Assembly (NCBI GenBank): GCA_016708925.1 | Contig: JADJET010000007.1 | Coordinates: 108,389-172,388 of the forward strand | Source: Gammaproteobacteria bacterium | Lineage (GTDB): Bacteria > Pseudomonadota > Gammaproteobacteria > Pseudomonadales > Porticoccaceae | Direction of reading: 5' to 3' | Length of the DNA: 64,000 bases | Shown: in pieces, positions 51,809 to 60,819 of the stretch | Numbering within the stretch: position 1 is the stretch's first letter | Layout of the letters: the number at the start of each line of letters is the position of its first letter | Position numbers and translations under genes: made by a program | The notes under the pieces: generated by a model | Seen by the model: the letters and a program-made list of their open reading frames with translations, nothing else | Told to the model about the DNA's origin: nothing | The model's database searches: none

Positions 51809-52942
51809 TTAACTAATGAATAGCCGTAGGTAACGATCAAACGCATAAGCCCGTCCTCGCTGCTGCCCGGTAATTTCCTGAAGCATTCCCAGCTTCTCGA
51901 AATCACGGATCAGGGCATTGGCCGTTGGCGTGCTGACGGACAACGCCTTTTCGACGTCGGCCGCCGACACCACCGGCTTGCGGTACAGCAGATTCAACAT
52001 CTGCCGGGCGTTGGCGGCCCGCTTGCCCAGTTCCAGCACGGCGTGCTCGGCTTCAGTGCGCAAGGCCAGCACCTGCTGAAATACCTCGCGTCCCCTGGTG
52101 GCGGTTTCCGCCATACCCTGCAAGAAGAAACGCACCCAGTGGATCAGATCGTTCGACACTCGCACCCGCATCAGCGCATCGTAGTAACTCGCCCGATTGC
52201 GCTCGAAGAAGTCCGACAAATACAGCGAAGGCTTCGCCAGCACGCCCTGGCTGACCAGATACAACGGAATCAGCAGCCGCCCGATGCGACCATTGCCATC
52301 GAGAAAGGGGTGAATCGTCTCGAACTGATAGTGGCTGATCGCCACCCGGATCTGGTGCGGCACCACGATAGCCTCGTTGTGCCAGAAAGCCTCCAGGTCG
52401 CTCATCAAGTCCGGCACCCCATCCGGATGGGGCGGAATGAATACCGCATCCGTCAGGCTGGAGCCCCCAATCCAGTTCTGGCTGGTGCGGAATTCCACTC
52501 GCTGCTTATGCTCGCCGCGCACCCCGTGCATCAGGATTTCATGGGTCTGCTTCAGCAACCGGTTCGACAGCGGCAATGTCTTCAACTCGGCAATCGCCGT
52601 GTTCACCGCGTCGATGTAATTGCGCACCTCGCGCCAGTCGTCGCGCTTTTCCGGCTGAATCTGCTCTTCCGACATCAGCGCCTCGTCGAAGCCGGTCTGG
52701 GTGCCCTCGATGCGGCTGGAAGTCTGTGCCTCCTTGACCACATGCATTTCAATGAACAGGTCGATGTCCGGCACGATCAGGGAAAAGGCATTCAACTCGC
52801 CCAGCGCCCGGTTGGCCGCCTCCAGCAGGGCGTTGATGGTGGCGTCTTCCCACACCCACTCATGGTTCACCGGCACCGGCTCGAAGCTCTTGTACTGGTA
52901 ACGCTGCCGCAACACGCCCGCCTGGAAGGATTCAAATTTCAT
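51809..52942 (-). CDS. fic: Fic-domain AMP-transferase (class II, self-inhibited)
   Basis: A 377-residue Fic protein. The catalytic motif HPFLDGNGRIGR fits HxFx(D/E)GNGRxxR with His about 220, and the N-terminal inhibitory motif SSRIEG matches (S/T)xxxE(G/N), placing it in class II. The C-terminal third is a winged-helix-like domain (SVSTPTANALIRDFEKLGML). The gene is intact. Its ATG follows a strong gggaggaa site inside the truncated hsdM reading frame and overlaps that frame's stop, so translation may be coupled. Fic genes are frequent passengers of type I restriction loci. Likely substrate: a topoisomerase or another target; unknown. Confidence 0.92.
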   Translation of the reverse strand: MKFESFQAGVLRQRYQYKSFEPVPVNHEWVWEDATINALLEAANRALGELNAFSLIVPDIDLFIEMHVVKEAQTSSRIEGTQTGFDEALMSEEQIQPEKRDDWREVRNYIDAVNTAIAELKTLPLSNRLLKQTHEILMHGVRGEHKQRVEFRTSQNWIGGSSLTDAVFIPPHPDGVPDLMSDLEAFWHNEAIVVPHQIRVAISHYQFETIHPFLDGNGRIGRLLIPLYLVSQGVLAKPSLYLSDFFERNRASYYDALMRVRVSNDLIHWVRFFLQGMAETATRGREVFQQVLALRTEAEHAVLELGKRAANARQMLNLLYRKPVVSAADVEKALSVSTPTANALIRDFEKLGMLQEITGQQRGRAYAFDRYLRLFIS

Positions 52943-53183
52943 GAACGGTTCCTCCCTGCGACTTGGTGAAGGCCGGGCAGAGCAAACCTTTCTGCTTGCC
53001 CAGTTCCTCCAGCGTGTGGCGATAGTGGTCGAACAGCTCGTCGCCGCCCTTCTTCACCAAGCTGGGCCAGTCATAACCGGCAAGCGCCGGGCTGGGTTGG
53101 TTGTAGGGTGCTCGGCTGCGCTTGTCGGCCATCTTCAGGAACAGCAGATAGGTGAGCTGCTCGACGTAGTCGCCATAGCTCAT
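52932..53183 (-). pseudogene. hsdM: hsdM fragment (N-terminal about 80 codons)
   Basis: The frame MSYGDYVEQLTYLLFLKMADK, followed by SLVKKGGDELFDHYRHTLEELG and KGLLCPAF, matches the N-terminus of HsdM, then ends prematurely (KSQGGTVHEI). Upstream, at about 53200, its conserved LRDDG is joined directly to a piece of hsdR 3' end (DDFDCAPFAQEGGLGK) in another frame. The first about 20 HsdM residues are therefore lost at a deletion junction. Confidence 0.82.
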
Positions 53184-53201
53184 GCCATCGTCGCGCAGGG
53201 C

Positions 53202-53293
53202 ACCTTGCCCAATCCGCCTTCCTGGGCAAATGGCGCGCAGTCGAAATCGTCCGACTCGATGCCGAGATTGGCGGCGATGGGGTCGTGGATCAT
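53202..53293. repeat. Diverged duplicate of the hsdR 3' end, copy B
   Basis: These 92 bases align without gaps to 54032-54123, with about 79 identical positions by hand count. They encode (minus strand) IAANLGIESDDFDCAPFAQEGGLGK, against IAANLGIEPDDFEYAPFAQEGGLGK in copy A. The two copies flank the MntA/HepT pair. Confidence 0.85.
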
Positions 53294-53307
53294 GGTGCCG
53301 GGGCGGC

Positions 53308-53655
53308 TCATGGCCGGCCGAGCAAGCTTGCGAGGGTGTCGCGAAGCCGGTCCAGGCTGGATTCGATGACGCCCCAGACGAGGCGATTGTCGACGGTGGC
53401 GTAGCCGTGGATGAGGATGTTGCGGAAGGCGACGATACGGGGCAAGTCGGCGATCTGGCTGGCAAGCTGGGGATCGACTCGGGCGAGATGGTTCAGTGCC
53501 TCGCCGATGACTTCGAACTGGCGTTCGACAGCGGATCGCAGGAACTCGTCCGCCTCGTAGTCGGCAAATCCCTTGCCGGCGGTAAAGCGCGCGATGCGCT
53601 CGGCGGCCTGCTGGGCGTCCCATAGCAGCTTGCGGGCGTCAGCGTGCATAGACAT
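53308..53655 (-). CDS. hepT: HEPN RNase toxin HepT
   Basis: A 115-residue all-helical HEPN protein with the RX4HXY active motif RNILIHGY (Arg, His and Tyr at the expected spacing). In the MntA/HepT class the toxin cleaves RNA, and the Tyr of this motif is AMP-modified by the antitoxin. ATG 53655 overlaps the mntA 3' end; ATG 53649 is an alternative start. The pair is intact within an otherwise broken restriction locus. Confidence 0.88.
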   Translation of the reverse strand: MSMHADARKLLWDAQQAAERIARFTAGKGFADYEADEFLRSAVERQFEVIGEALNHLARVDPQLASQIADLPRIVAFRNILIHGYATVDNRLVWGVIESSLDRLRDTLASLLGRP

Positions 53656-53947
53656 TGCGGCTTTCGCTGGCGATGCGCTCACGAAAATAGGGGTTGGCGA
53701 GGCTGCTGCCGGTGACCAGATCGACCGGTCGCCCGAACAGCTTTTCCAGCCCTTCCTTGAGGGTGAAATAGGCTTGCGCGTAGCGGGCAGGCGGCACGTC
53801 GTCGAATTCGACCAGGAAGTCGAGGTCGCTGCGGGCTGGGTCGAAATCGTGGCGAATGGCGGAGCCAAAGGCATCCAGTCGCCGCGCGCCGGAATGCCGG
53901 CACAGTTGGGCGACTTCTTCGTGGTGCAGGTCGATGGGATTCGTCAT
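53639..53947 (-). CDS. mntA: MNT-domain antitoxin MntA (minimal nucleotidyltransferase)
   Basis: A 102-residue nucleotidyltransferase with the GSX10DXD motif, FGSAIRHDFDPARSDLDFLVEF (Gly-Ser and two Asp at the right spacing). It is encoded just before, and overlaps, the HEPN toxin gene, as in type VII MntA/HepT modules, where it adenylylates the toxin. Start ATG 53947 is 17 bases after the hsdR 3' stop. Confidence 0.88.
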   Translation of the reverse strand: MTNPIDLHHEEVAQLCRHSGARRLDAFGSAIRHDFDPARSDLDFLVEFDDVPPARYAQAYFTLKEGLEKLFGRPVDLVTGSSLANPYFRERIASESRNVYAR

Positions 53948-54031
53948 GGTGTCTCCGGAAGCGATTATGCCGCGAGGACGTCGTTCAGCGAAGCGAGCAT
54001 TTCGGGCAGTTTGTCACCGAAAAGCTGGTGG

Positions 54032-54123
54032 ACCTTGCCGAGCCCGCCTTCCTGGGCGAACGGGGCGTATTCGAAATCGTCGGGCTCGATGCCGAGGTTG
54101 GCGGCGATGTGGTCGCGGATCAT
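54032..54123. repeat. Diverged duplicate of the hsdR 3' end, copy A
   Basis: In-place copy within the hsdR 3' part, about 86% identical over 92 bases to copy B at 53202-53293. Confidence 0.85.
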
Positions 54124-54177
54124 TTCCAGCCAGCGCAGTTGTTCGGGGGTGAAGCGTTCCCCCTTTTCACCCTGTCC

Positions 54178-54208
54178 CCCGCCCTCCCCACTCAAGGGGG
54201 AGGGCGGG
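54178..54208. repeat. Palindrome inserted in frame in hsdR
   Basis: cccgccctcccc with its complement gggggagggcggg makes a long stem. On the minus strand it encodes PPSPLSGEGGGQGE, a low-complexity insert between conserved HsdR segments. Confidence 0.65.
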
Positions 54209-54707
54209 TTTTGTTGGGCGAGCCAGGCCTTGAAGTTGGCATTGACCCGCTCGGGGAACGGAATGAGTTCGTTGTCCTGATGAATGGCGAAGCGCACCAG
54301 GAAACCGGTCGGTGAGGATGCGTTTGCCGCTGGCGCCTTTGACCTTGCTCGCCTCCAGCGCGGCGTAGGCCTGCCAGAGCTGGGATTCGTTCCACAGGTA
54401 GGGCGGCTTTTCGATGGCGTCGGCGAATTCTTTCACCGCTTCGAAAGTGAGGCGCTGTTTGTAGGGCTTGGCGTAGAGGATTTGCAGGGCGGTGATTTCG
54501 TCTTTGTGGTCGGCGATGAATTGCTCGAAGGACTGGACGAGGCCACGGGCGCGGGCGGCCTGGCTGAAGCCGGCTTCGATGACCTGGTCCTGGCTGACGT
54601 GGTCGATGGTGAGTTCGTTTTTGGCTTTGATGTCGAGGATGAGCTGGCGCAGCGCGGGGTCGTGCAGGGGTCGCACGGCGTCTTGCACGATCTGGTCGCG
54701 GGTTGAC

Positions 54708-54732
54708 GTAGAAGCGGCGTCCCGCCGCTTTT
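54708..54732 (+). repeat. REP palindrome linked to RAYT (copy 1)
   Basis: gtagaagcggcgtcccgccgctt forms a perfect stem-loop with the gtag head typical of REP sequences handled by RAYT transposases. The same unit occurs in opposite orientation at 56184-56206. Confidence 0.7.
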
Positions 54733-54840
54733 CCTCACCGCGAGCGAATTCCGCATGGCGCTCGATGTACTGCTCAATGTTGTACAGCTCCTCAGGACTG
54801 CGAACAATGCGGTCGTAGTATTCCTTTTGCCAGATTTTGT

Positions 54841-56138
54841 GAGTCTTCCCCAATCATGGTGGGTAGATTAGCCCTTGATTCCGTCAGGGTAGAGCTGTAG
54901 TCCACCTAGGTGGAAGTAAATCGCGTTGCGGAAACGTTGTTTGTTGCGGGAAATCCCCGGGCGCGGACCTTCACGGTTTTGATGCGACTGTTCATGCTCT
55001 CCGCGTGACTGTTGTCCACGCCCAGAAGCACGGCGTTGAGAATGCCCCAGAGATGTTTTTTCAGCGTCTTGGCCGTCTGCTGCATCGGCTTGAGGCGGCT
55101 GCGCGCCATCCAGTTGAGCAAGCGCTGCCAGCCTTTATGGGCCCAGGTGCGGCTCTGGTAGCCCCACAGCCGGGTAGCAAACTCCTTGATCGCCCAGGCC
55201 CGGGCAGTCTTCAGCGACGCTTTTCGCAGCGCCGTAAAACCGCGCTGTTGGTGCCAGTCCATCGTGCTCCGGTTACGCAACCACTGGTATTTGCTGCCCT
55301 TCAGGCGCGCATCGCCCTGTCCGAGCAAGCGCCGGTGCTCCTGGCGGCGTACCTGATCCACCGCCTTCCCCAGATACTGTGCAACATGAAAGCGATCAAA
55401 GGCGATCCGGTGATCGGCATCGGCGAGCGCATCCGGGTCGCGCGAATGTACGCCGGCCACATGTCCATGCACACGCTCTCGATACCGGACTTCTGCGCCT
55501 CCGACAGCAGCTCATAGAACTCTCCCAGACTGTGGGTCTCCCGGTTCTCCGCCACATGAAGTACCACGCCTTGCTCCTGGTCGGTGACCACGGTGATGTA
55601 GTCATGACCCTTGCGGTACGCGGTTTCATCCACGCTCAATTTCCTCGGCGCCAACCCCGCGCGCCGGGACAGCCCACGCTTCACCGCCCGCTGCAGGATG
55701 CCGTCCACGGCGTTCCAGCTCAGCCGCAGACGATCCGCTACCGCGCTGATCGACGCCACTTTCAGCCAGTTGATCACCAGCGCTTCAAACAGCGCCGAAG
55801 CCACTGCCCGGTTCCGCCCACGGCACCCGGATCGTGACCCGCCGTGCTCCGGACACTGCACCCGCGGCACGTCCGCCTCCAACACGGTCTTTAGCCGGCA
55901 GGGTCCAGATGGCGCCAGCGTCGAACCCGCTTGTCGTAGCCGGGGCACGGCTTGCCGCACCGACGGCACACCAATTTGCCGCCCCGTGTGCCACGGTCAC
56001 TTCCACTTCATCGTCGACCAGCGAGACCTGCACTCCGGTCACTTTCCACGGCTTCGCGATGCCCAGTATCTGGCTGTATAACTGTGTGTCTCTCATGGGC
56101 GGTCAGGCTAATCTACCCACCATGATTGGGGAAGACCC
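54841..56138 (-). mobile_element. ISL3-family insertion sequence with 8-bp target duplication
   Basis: Terminal inverted repeats of 33 bases (54841-54873 and 56106-56138, one mismatch; core cttccccaatcatggtgggt) bound a 1298-base element. The direct repeat gattttgt flanks it exactly (54833-54840 and 56139-56146), the 8-bp duplication known for ISL3. The target is the RAYT gene. Confidence 0.95.
54868..56096 (-). pseudogene. ISL3-family transposase, three frame breaks
   Basis: The pieces read in order: MRDTQLYSQILGIAKPWKVT (N-terminus), the zinc-like region, KLSVDETAYRKGHDYITVVTD (first catalytic Asp), GIESVCMDMWPAYI (second Asp), FDRFHVAQYLGKAVDQVRR, GVDNSHAESMNSRIKTVKVRARGF (catalytic Glu) and YFHLGGLQLYPDGIKG at the end. 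The frame changes near 55950, 55440 and 54940. All catalytic residues survive, and the element ends and target duplication are fresh, so sequence errors are a serious alternative to decay. Confidence 0.88.
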
Positions 56139-56183
56139 GATTTTGTTTATCTCCGTGGAAGCGGCATTTTTTGCTTGTCCTGC

Positions 56184-56206
56184 AAGCGGCGAGACGCCGC
56201 TTCTAC
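56184..56206 (-). repeat. REP palindrome linked to RAYT (copy 2)
   Basis: aagcggcgagacgccgcttctac is the inverted counterpart of copy 1 (one base different in the loop). It lies inside the RAYT reading frame, encoding VEAASRRLQ. Confidence 0.7.
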
Positions 56207-56694
56207 TTTTGGAATCTGCTTCGACGTGAAACTTTTCCAGGAGTGCAGGATATCGGAGAGTTGATGTTGCGCCAGTGGCGTTACCAACACGTGAACGTGG
56301 TTGGAGGCCACGACAAATTTCCCGAGGCGATATCTCTCACCGTCAAATTTCCGCAACGCATCCGCCACCAAGGCGGAAATCTCCGGGATGATGAGCACGC
56401 AACTGCCTGCGCCATGGTCAAGCCAGCGTTCGATGTGTTGTGAAAACCGTTCGTGATGCTCGTGTTCCTGCGCCGGCGTCCAGGGTTTTGGGTTGCGTAC
56501 TGTCCAGCGTTCCCTTTCTTCGCGCCATGCCCGCAATTTCTCCGCAGGCAAAGCGTCAGCAAGTCTGAAAGTGACAAAATACGTAACACCATCCTGACGC
56601 CAGTGCGGCAAGTTGGCGCGTGCGATATCAATTGGCGCATAGGGGTTCAGGAAGCATGGGGATTGGTCGTCTGTCGCGTGGTCAAAGCGGCGGG

Positions 56695-58149
56695 ATTTCG
56701 ACGATGTTTTCGGCGTGGTTGTCGTCCTGGCGAAGATGAGGGTCTTGGGCACTGTTGCGGCCGGGGAAGATTTCGCTGAACAGCTTGTCGCGGAAAGTGC
56801 GCACGATGGTGCGGATCTGGTCCGGGGTAACGACGTCGCGGTCGAGCTGGTTGGGGTCGTAGGCGAAGTCGTCGTCGAGTTCTTCCCAGCGGGTCTTGCG
56901 GGTGTCGCGTTCCTGCTTTCCACGTAGTAGCCGGCTTCGACCTTGGAGCCGCCCTCGGTGATGGCGGTCTTGATGCGGTAGACGTCGTAGTTGACGTTGA
57001 CGCCGTCGGCCACCGCCATTTCGTGGTTGTATTCCATGACCAGGTTCTGGTGGAAGAATCCGAAGGTCTGCTTGCCGGGCGTGGCGGTGAGGCCGATGAG
57101 GGTGGCGTCGAAGTATTCCAGCACCTGCGCCCATAGGTTGTAGATGGAGCGGTGGGCCTCGTCGGTAACGATGATGTCGAAGGTTTCAATCGGAATGCTC
57201 GGGTTGTACTCGATGGGCTCGGGTTTCCTGAACAGCCGACCGAGTTGATCGCCGGATTCTTCTTCCAGGTCTTCGGGCAGTTCCCTGCCCTTCAGCATCG
57301 AATACAGGCGCTGGATGGTGCAGATGCAGACCCGCGCGGTGGTGTCGAGGGTGTTGCCTTGCAGGCGCTGGACGATGTATTCCTCGGTGAACTTGAAGTT
57401 GTTGTAGGGCGAGACGTATTGCTGGAATTCCTTCAGGGTCTGATCGGCGAGGTTGCCGCGGTCGACCAGGAACAGGATGCGCCGGGCACCGGCGAACTTG
57501 ATCAGGCGGTAGATGAAGGAAATCGAGGTGAAGGTCTTGCCCGAGCCGGTGGCCATCTGGATCAGCGCGCGCGGGCGGTTTTCCTTCAGGGATTTTTCCA
57601 GGTTGCTGATCGCCGTGATCTGGGCGGGCCAGAGGCCGGCTTCCTCCAGCACAGGCATGTGTTGCAGGCGGGCCAGGGAAGGTCTGGCCCCGCCGGACGT
57701 AATCGGGCGCGGTATCGGCGACCTTGCGAAGAACGGCTCCAGCAATTCCGCCAGGGTTTCGGGCTGTGGAAGGAAAACACCGGGCGCGAGCGCGGCGCGG
57801 GGTCGAGGCCGTTGGTGAAGCGGGTTTCGACTCCGGTGGACTGATAGGCAAATGGCAACGGGCTGCGCCAGCGCGGCACACCGGCGGGCAAACCCTTGGT
57901 GTATTTCTCGGATTGGGTTTCGACGCCGGTGAGGGTAACGCCTTTTTTCTTGGCTTCTATCACGCCGGCGGCCTTGCCATCGACGTAAAGCAGATAGTCG
58001 GCGAAACCCTGGCCTGGCAGCGGAAACTCACGAATGGCCACACCGCACCCAGCACGGATGTTGGCGTTATCGGCGTCGCACACACGCCAGCCGGCTGCGG
58101 CAAGCAGGCGGTCTATCTCGGCACGAGCTTGCGCTTCCGGTGTGGTCAA
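56695..58149 (-). pseudogene. hsdR: hsdR 5' part (nuclease and first helicase lobe), frame-broken
   Basis: Type I restriction subunit R from TTG 58149. The nuclease domain shows GQGFADYLLYVDGKAAGVIEAKKKG (Asp and ExK). After a frame break near 57763, the helicase lobe shows ALIQMATGSGKTFTSISFIYR (Walker A), LVDRGNLADQTLKEF, IIVTDEAHRSIYNLW (DEAH box) and LIGLTATPGKQTFGF. Further breaks occur near 56925 and 56750, after which DDNHAENIVEI is the last recognisable HsdR text before the RAYT insert. The second RecA lobe (about 150 residues) is missing, so no working enzyme is possible as read. Confidence 0.88.
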
Positions 58150-58313
58150 GCGGATTTTCCCTGCCCTGTCAGGCTGTTGATGCGCAGCGTACCAGCCGAC
58201 ACACAGGGCAGGAAGGGCGCAGCGGGCCAGCCGAACGCCTTGCCCGCCGGGGCGGCTATATCTGGGTCCAACCAGTGATGAGAACAGCGTACTGGCGCGC
58301 GGCGGAGACAAAC

Positions 58314-59103
58314 ATGGATCTGGAACTCGACGGCAGGGTGGCGCTGGTGACCGGCAGTATCGCGGGTACGGTGCGATCATCGCGAGCGGCTCGCCGCCGA
58401 AGGCGCCACCGTGAGTCGCTCACGGCTTCCACGGCCGGCGCGCCGACCATCTGCCCGGACAACGCGCAGGCGCACGTGCGGGGCGATCCGTGCACCGCGA
58501 CGCTGCTGCGCGCAGGTGGCGCGGGAGGCTCTCGCGTTGACCGGTCGCGTCGATATCCTGGTGAACAACTACGGCACCGCCGAGGAAGCGCGCTGGGCCG
58601 ACGCCGACACGGCGGCCTGGACTGCTGGATCATGTACCAGAAAAACGCATCGACGGTGCGCCTTGCGCGCCTGCTCAGTCCCCAGATGCGCGCCAACGGC
58701 TGGGGGCGGATCGTCCAGCTCGGCACCATCGGTTCGACCCAGCCGAACGCGCTGCGCCCCGCGTACTACGCCGCCAAGAGCGCTGGCGAGCATTACGGTG
58801 ACCCTGTCGCAGGAACTCGCCATCAGCGGCATCACCGTGAACACGGTATCGCCGGGGTTATATCCGGTAACCCCCGGAAGTGGGAAGCGGCGCTTCGCGC
58901 TAAGGCGACGCCGAGGGCTGGGGCGACGACTGGGCGACCATCGAGCGCGTATCGTCGCCCGGCGCTTCCGAATCCGTCGGCCGCATCGCCACCCGCGAGG
59001 AGGTGGCCGAACCCGGTGTGCTTTGTCGCCAGCGCGCGGGCTCGCCTTCAGCGGTCGAACCTGCGCATCGACGGCGGCGGCGCGCTGGGCCTGGCAGTAC
59101 TGA
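58314..59103 (+). pseudogene. Short-chain dehydrogenase/reductase, many frame breaks
   Basis: Family motifs appear in order but in changing frames: MDLELDGRVALVTGS (NAD fold), VDILVNNYGTAEEARW (NNYG), WGRIVQLGTIGSTQP with PAYYAAKSA (catalytic Ser, Tyr and Lys region), ISGITVNTVSPG and NLRIDGGGALG (C-terminus). At least five indels are needed to join them. The substrate is unknown. Confidence 0.65.
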
Positions 59104-59197
59104 CGCGGAGCCCGTCGCCAGCCACCGGCGCTGCCGGGAGCGCACCGGTTCGGCTGTACAATGCTGGGCCCATTCCAGCCTTGATTCTCCCCACGCA

Positions 59198-60724
59198 ATG
59201 GCCCAATACGTCCATACCATGAACCGGGTGGGCAAAGATCGTCCCGCCCAAGCGCGAAATTCTCAGCGATATTCCCTGCTCATTTCCCCGGCGCGCAGAT
59301 CCGTGCTGGGGCTGAACGGTTCCGGGAAATCCACCCCTGCTGCGCATCATGGCGGGCGTGGACACCGACATCGTCGGCGAGCGCGGCCGATGCCGGGCCT
59401 CAAGATCGGCTACCTGTCGCAAGAGCCCACAGCTCGACGACGCCAGGATGTGCGCGGCAATGTTTCGAAGACAGGCCTGGGATGCCCACAATCTGAACCA
59501 CACCCTGGATGTCGCCGCCGACGCCCTGCGGCTGCCATCCTGGGACGCCGAAGTCGCCCGCCTCTCGGGCGGCGAGCGCCGTCGCGTCGCGCTGTGCAAG
59601 CTGCTGCTGTCGCGCCCCGACATGCTGCTGCTGGACGAGCCCACCAACCACCTGGATGCCGAATCCGTGTTCTGGCTGGAGCAGTTTCTGCACAACTTCT
59701 CCGGCACCGTGGTCGCGGGTCACTCACGACCGCTACTTCTCTCGACAATGTCCGGCTGGATTCTGGAGCTGGACCGCGGTCGCGGCATTCCCTACGAGGG
59801 CAATTACAGCACCTGGCTGGAGACCAAGGAAAAACGTCTGGCGCAGGAACAGCGCACCGAAGAAAGCCACCGCAAGGCTCTGAAGGAAGAGCTGGAGTGG
59901 GTGCGGCAGAATCCCAAGGCACATAGGCCAAGGACAAAGCGCGCCTGCAACGCTTCGATGAACCCAGCAGCCAGGAATTCCGGGCGCGCAACGAAACCAA
60001 TGAAATCCTATTCCCGCCCGGACCACGGCTGGGCGACAGGTGATCCAGCCCGAAGGCGTCTGCAAAGGCTTCGGCGACCACCTGCTGATCGACAATCGAA
60101 CCTGAACATTCCGGGGGTGTGGTCGGCATCACGCGGCAACGGTGCGGGTAAATCCACCCTGTTCCGGATGATCGCCGGTAGTGAGCAGCCCGACGCCGGT
60201 CGGGTCGTGCTGGGCGAGACGGTACAACTCGCCTTCGTCGAACAGAGTCGCGCAGCGCTCGACGACAGCAAAACGGTGTGGGAAGCGATCTCCGGCGGTC
60301 AGGACATCCTGCGCATCGGCACCTACGAGGTGGGTTCGCGTTCCTATGTGGGCCGTTTCAACTTCAAGGGCAGCGACCAGCAGAAACGCGTCGGCGATCT
60401 TTCCGGCGGCGAGCGTGGCCGCCTGCACCTGGCCAATACGCTCGGGCAGGGCGCCAACGTGCTGCTCCTGGATCGAACTCCTCCAACGATCTGGATCTGA
60501 AACGCGCTGGAAGAAGGATTCTGGCGTTTCCCGGCTGCGCCCTCGTGATCTCCCACGATACGCTGGTTCTCGACCGCATCGCGACCCACATTCTGGCGTT
60601 CGAAGGCAACAGCGAGGTAGTGTTCCACGCGGGCAACTACAGCGATTACCATGAGGACCTGCTGGCGCGCAAAGGTGCGGAAGCACAACCACAGCGCGTC
60701 CGCTACAAACCGCTGAGAACCTGA
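59198..60724 (+). pseudogene. ettA: Energy-dependent translational throttle protein EttA, frame-broken
   Basis: ABC-F protein acting at the ribosomal E site. The start MAQYVHTMNRVGK is diagnostic, followed by LGLNGSGKST (Walker A, domain 1), ARLSGGERRRVALCKLLLS, DMLLLDEPTNHLDAESV, GIPYEGNYSTWLE, then domain 2 with RGNGAGKSTLFRMIAGS, VGRFNFKGSDQQKRVG, DLSGGERGRLH and FPGCALVISHDT. At least six frame changes are needed. The arm segment that normally lies between GYLSQEP and AWDAHNLN (about 45-50 residues) is missing. Total length is about 140 bases shorter than expected. Confidence 0.85.
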
Positions 60725-60819
60725 CCAGCGCAATCCCAAGGGCCCTGCCGATGGCGGGTGGAGGAGACGACCTCGTGATCGACACCACTTTTCTCGCCGT
60801 CGGCGCATGATGCTCTGTG

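Larger units (their letters stand above)
53965..54716 (-). pseudogene. hsdR: hsdR 3' part (C-terminal domain)
   Basis: Matches the end of type I restriction subunit R: VRPLHDPALRQLILDIKAKNE, then SFEQFIADHKDEITALQILY, KPYKQRLTFEAVKEFADAI and, after a one-base frame change near 54305, HQDNELIPFPERVNANFKAWL to LPEMLASLNDVLAA. It resumes immediately after the REP palindrome ending the inserted RAYT element (54708-54732). The helicase motifs that should come before it are missing. A ccgccctcccc palindrome is inserted in frame (54178-54208). Confidence 0.85.
54720..56690 (-). pseudogene. REP-associated tyrosine transposase (RAYT/Y1), interrupted by an ISL3 element
   Basis: The N-terminal part (56690-56147) reads YAPIDIARANLPHWRQDGVTYFVTFRLAD and reaches the HUH metal motif SNHVHVLVTPLAQ and SWKSFTSKQI. 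The C-terminal part resumes beyond the insertion at 54840 as KIWQKEYYDRIVRSPEELYNIEQYI. Deleting the ISL3 element plus one 8-bp duplicate restores INKIWQKEYYD across the junction. A REP palindrome (56184-56206) lies inside the coding sequence and another (54708) ends it. No clean start codon is seen at the 5' end. The gene itself sits inside hsdR. Confidence 0.8.

Noticed and set aside
55005..55837. Plus-strand frames inside the ISL3 element
   Set aside because: They oppose the transposase pieces and have no conserved text.
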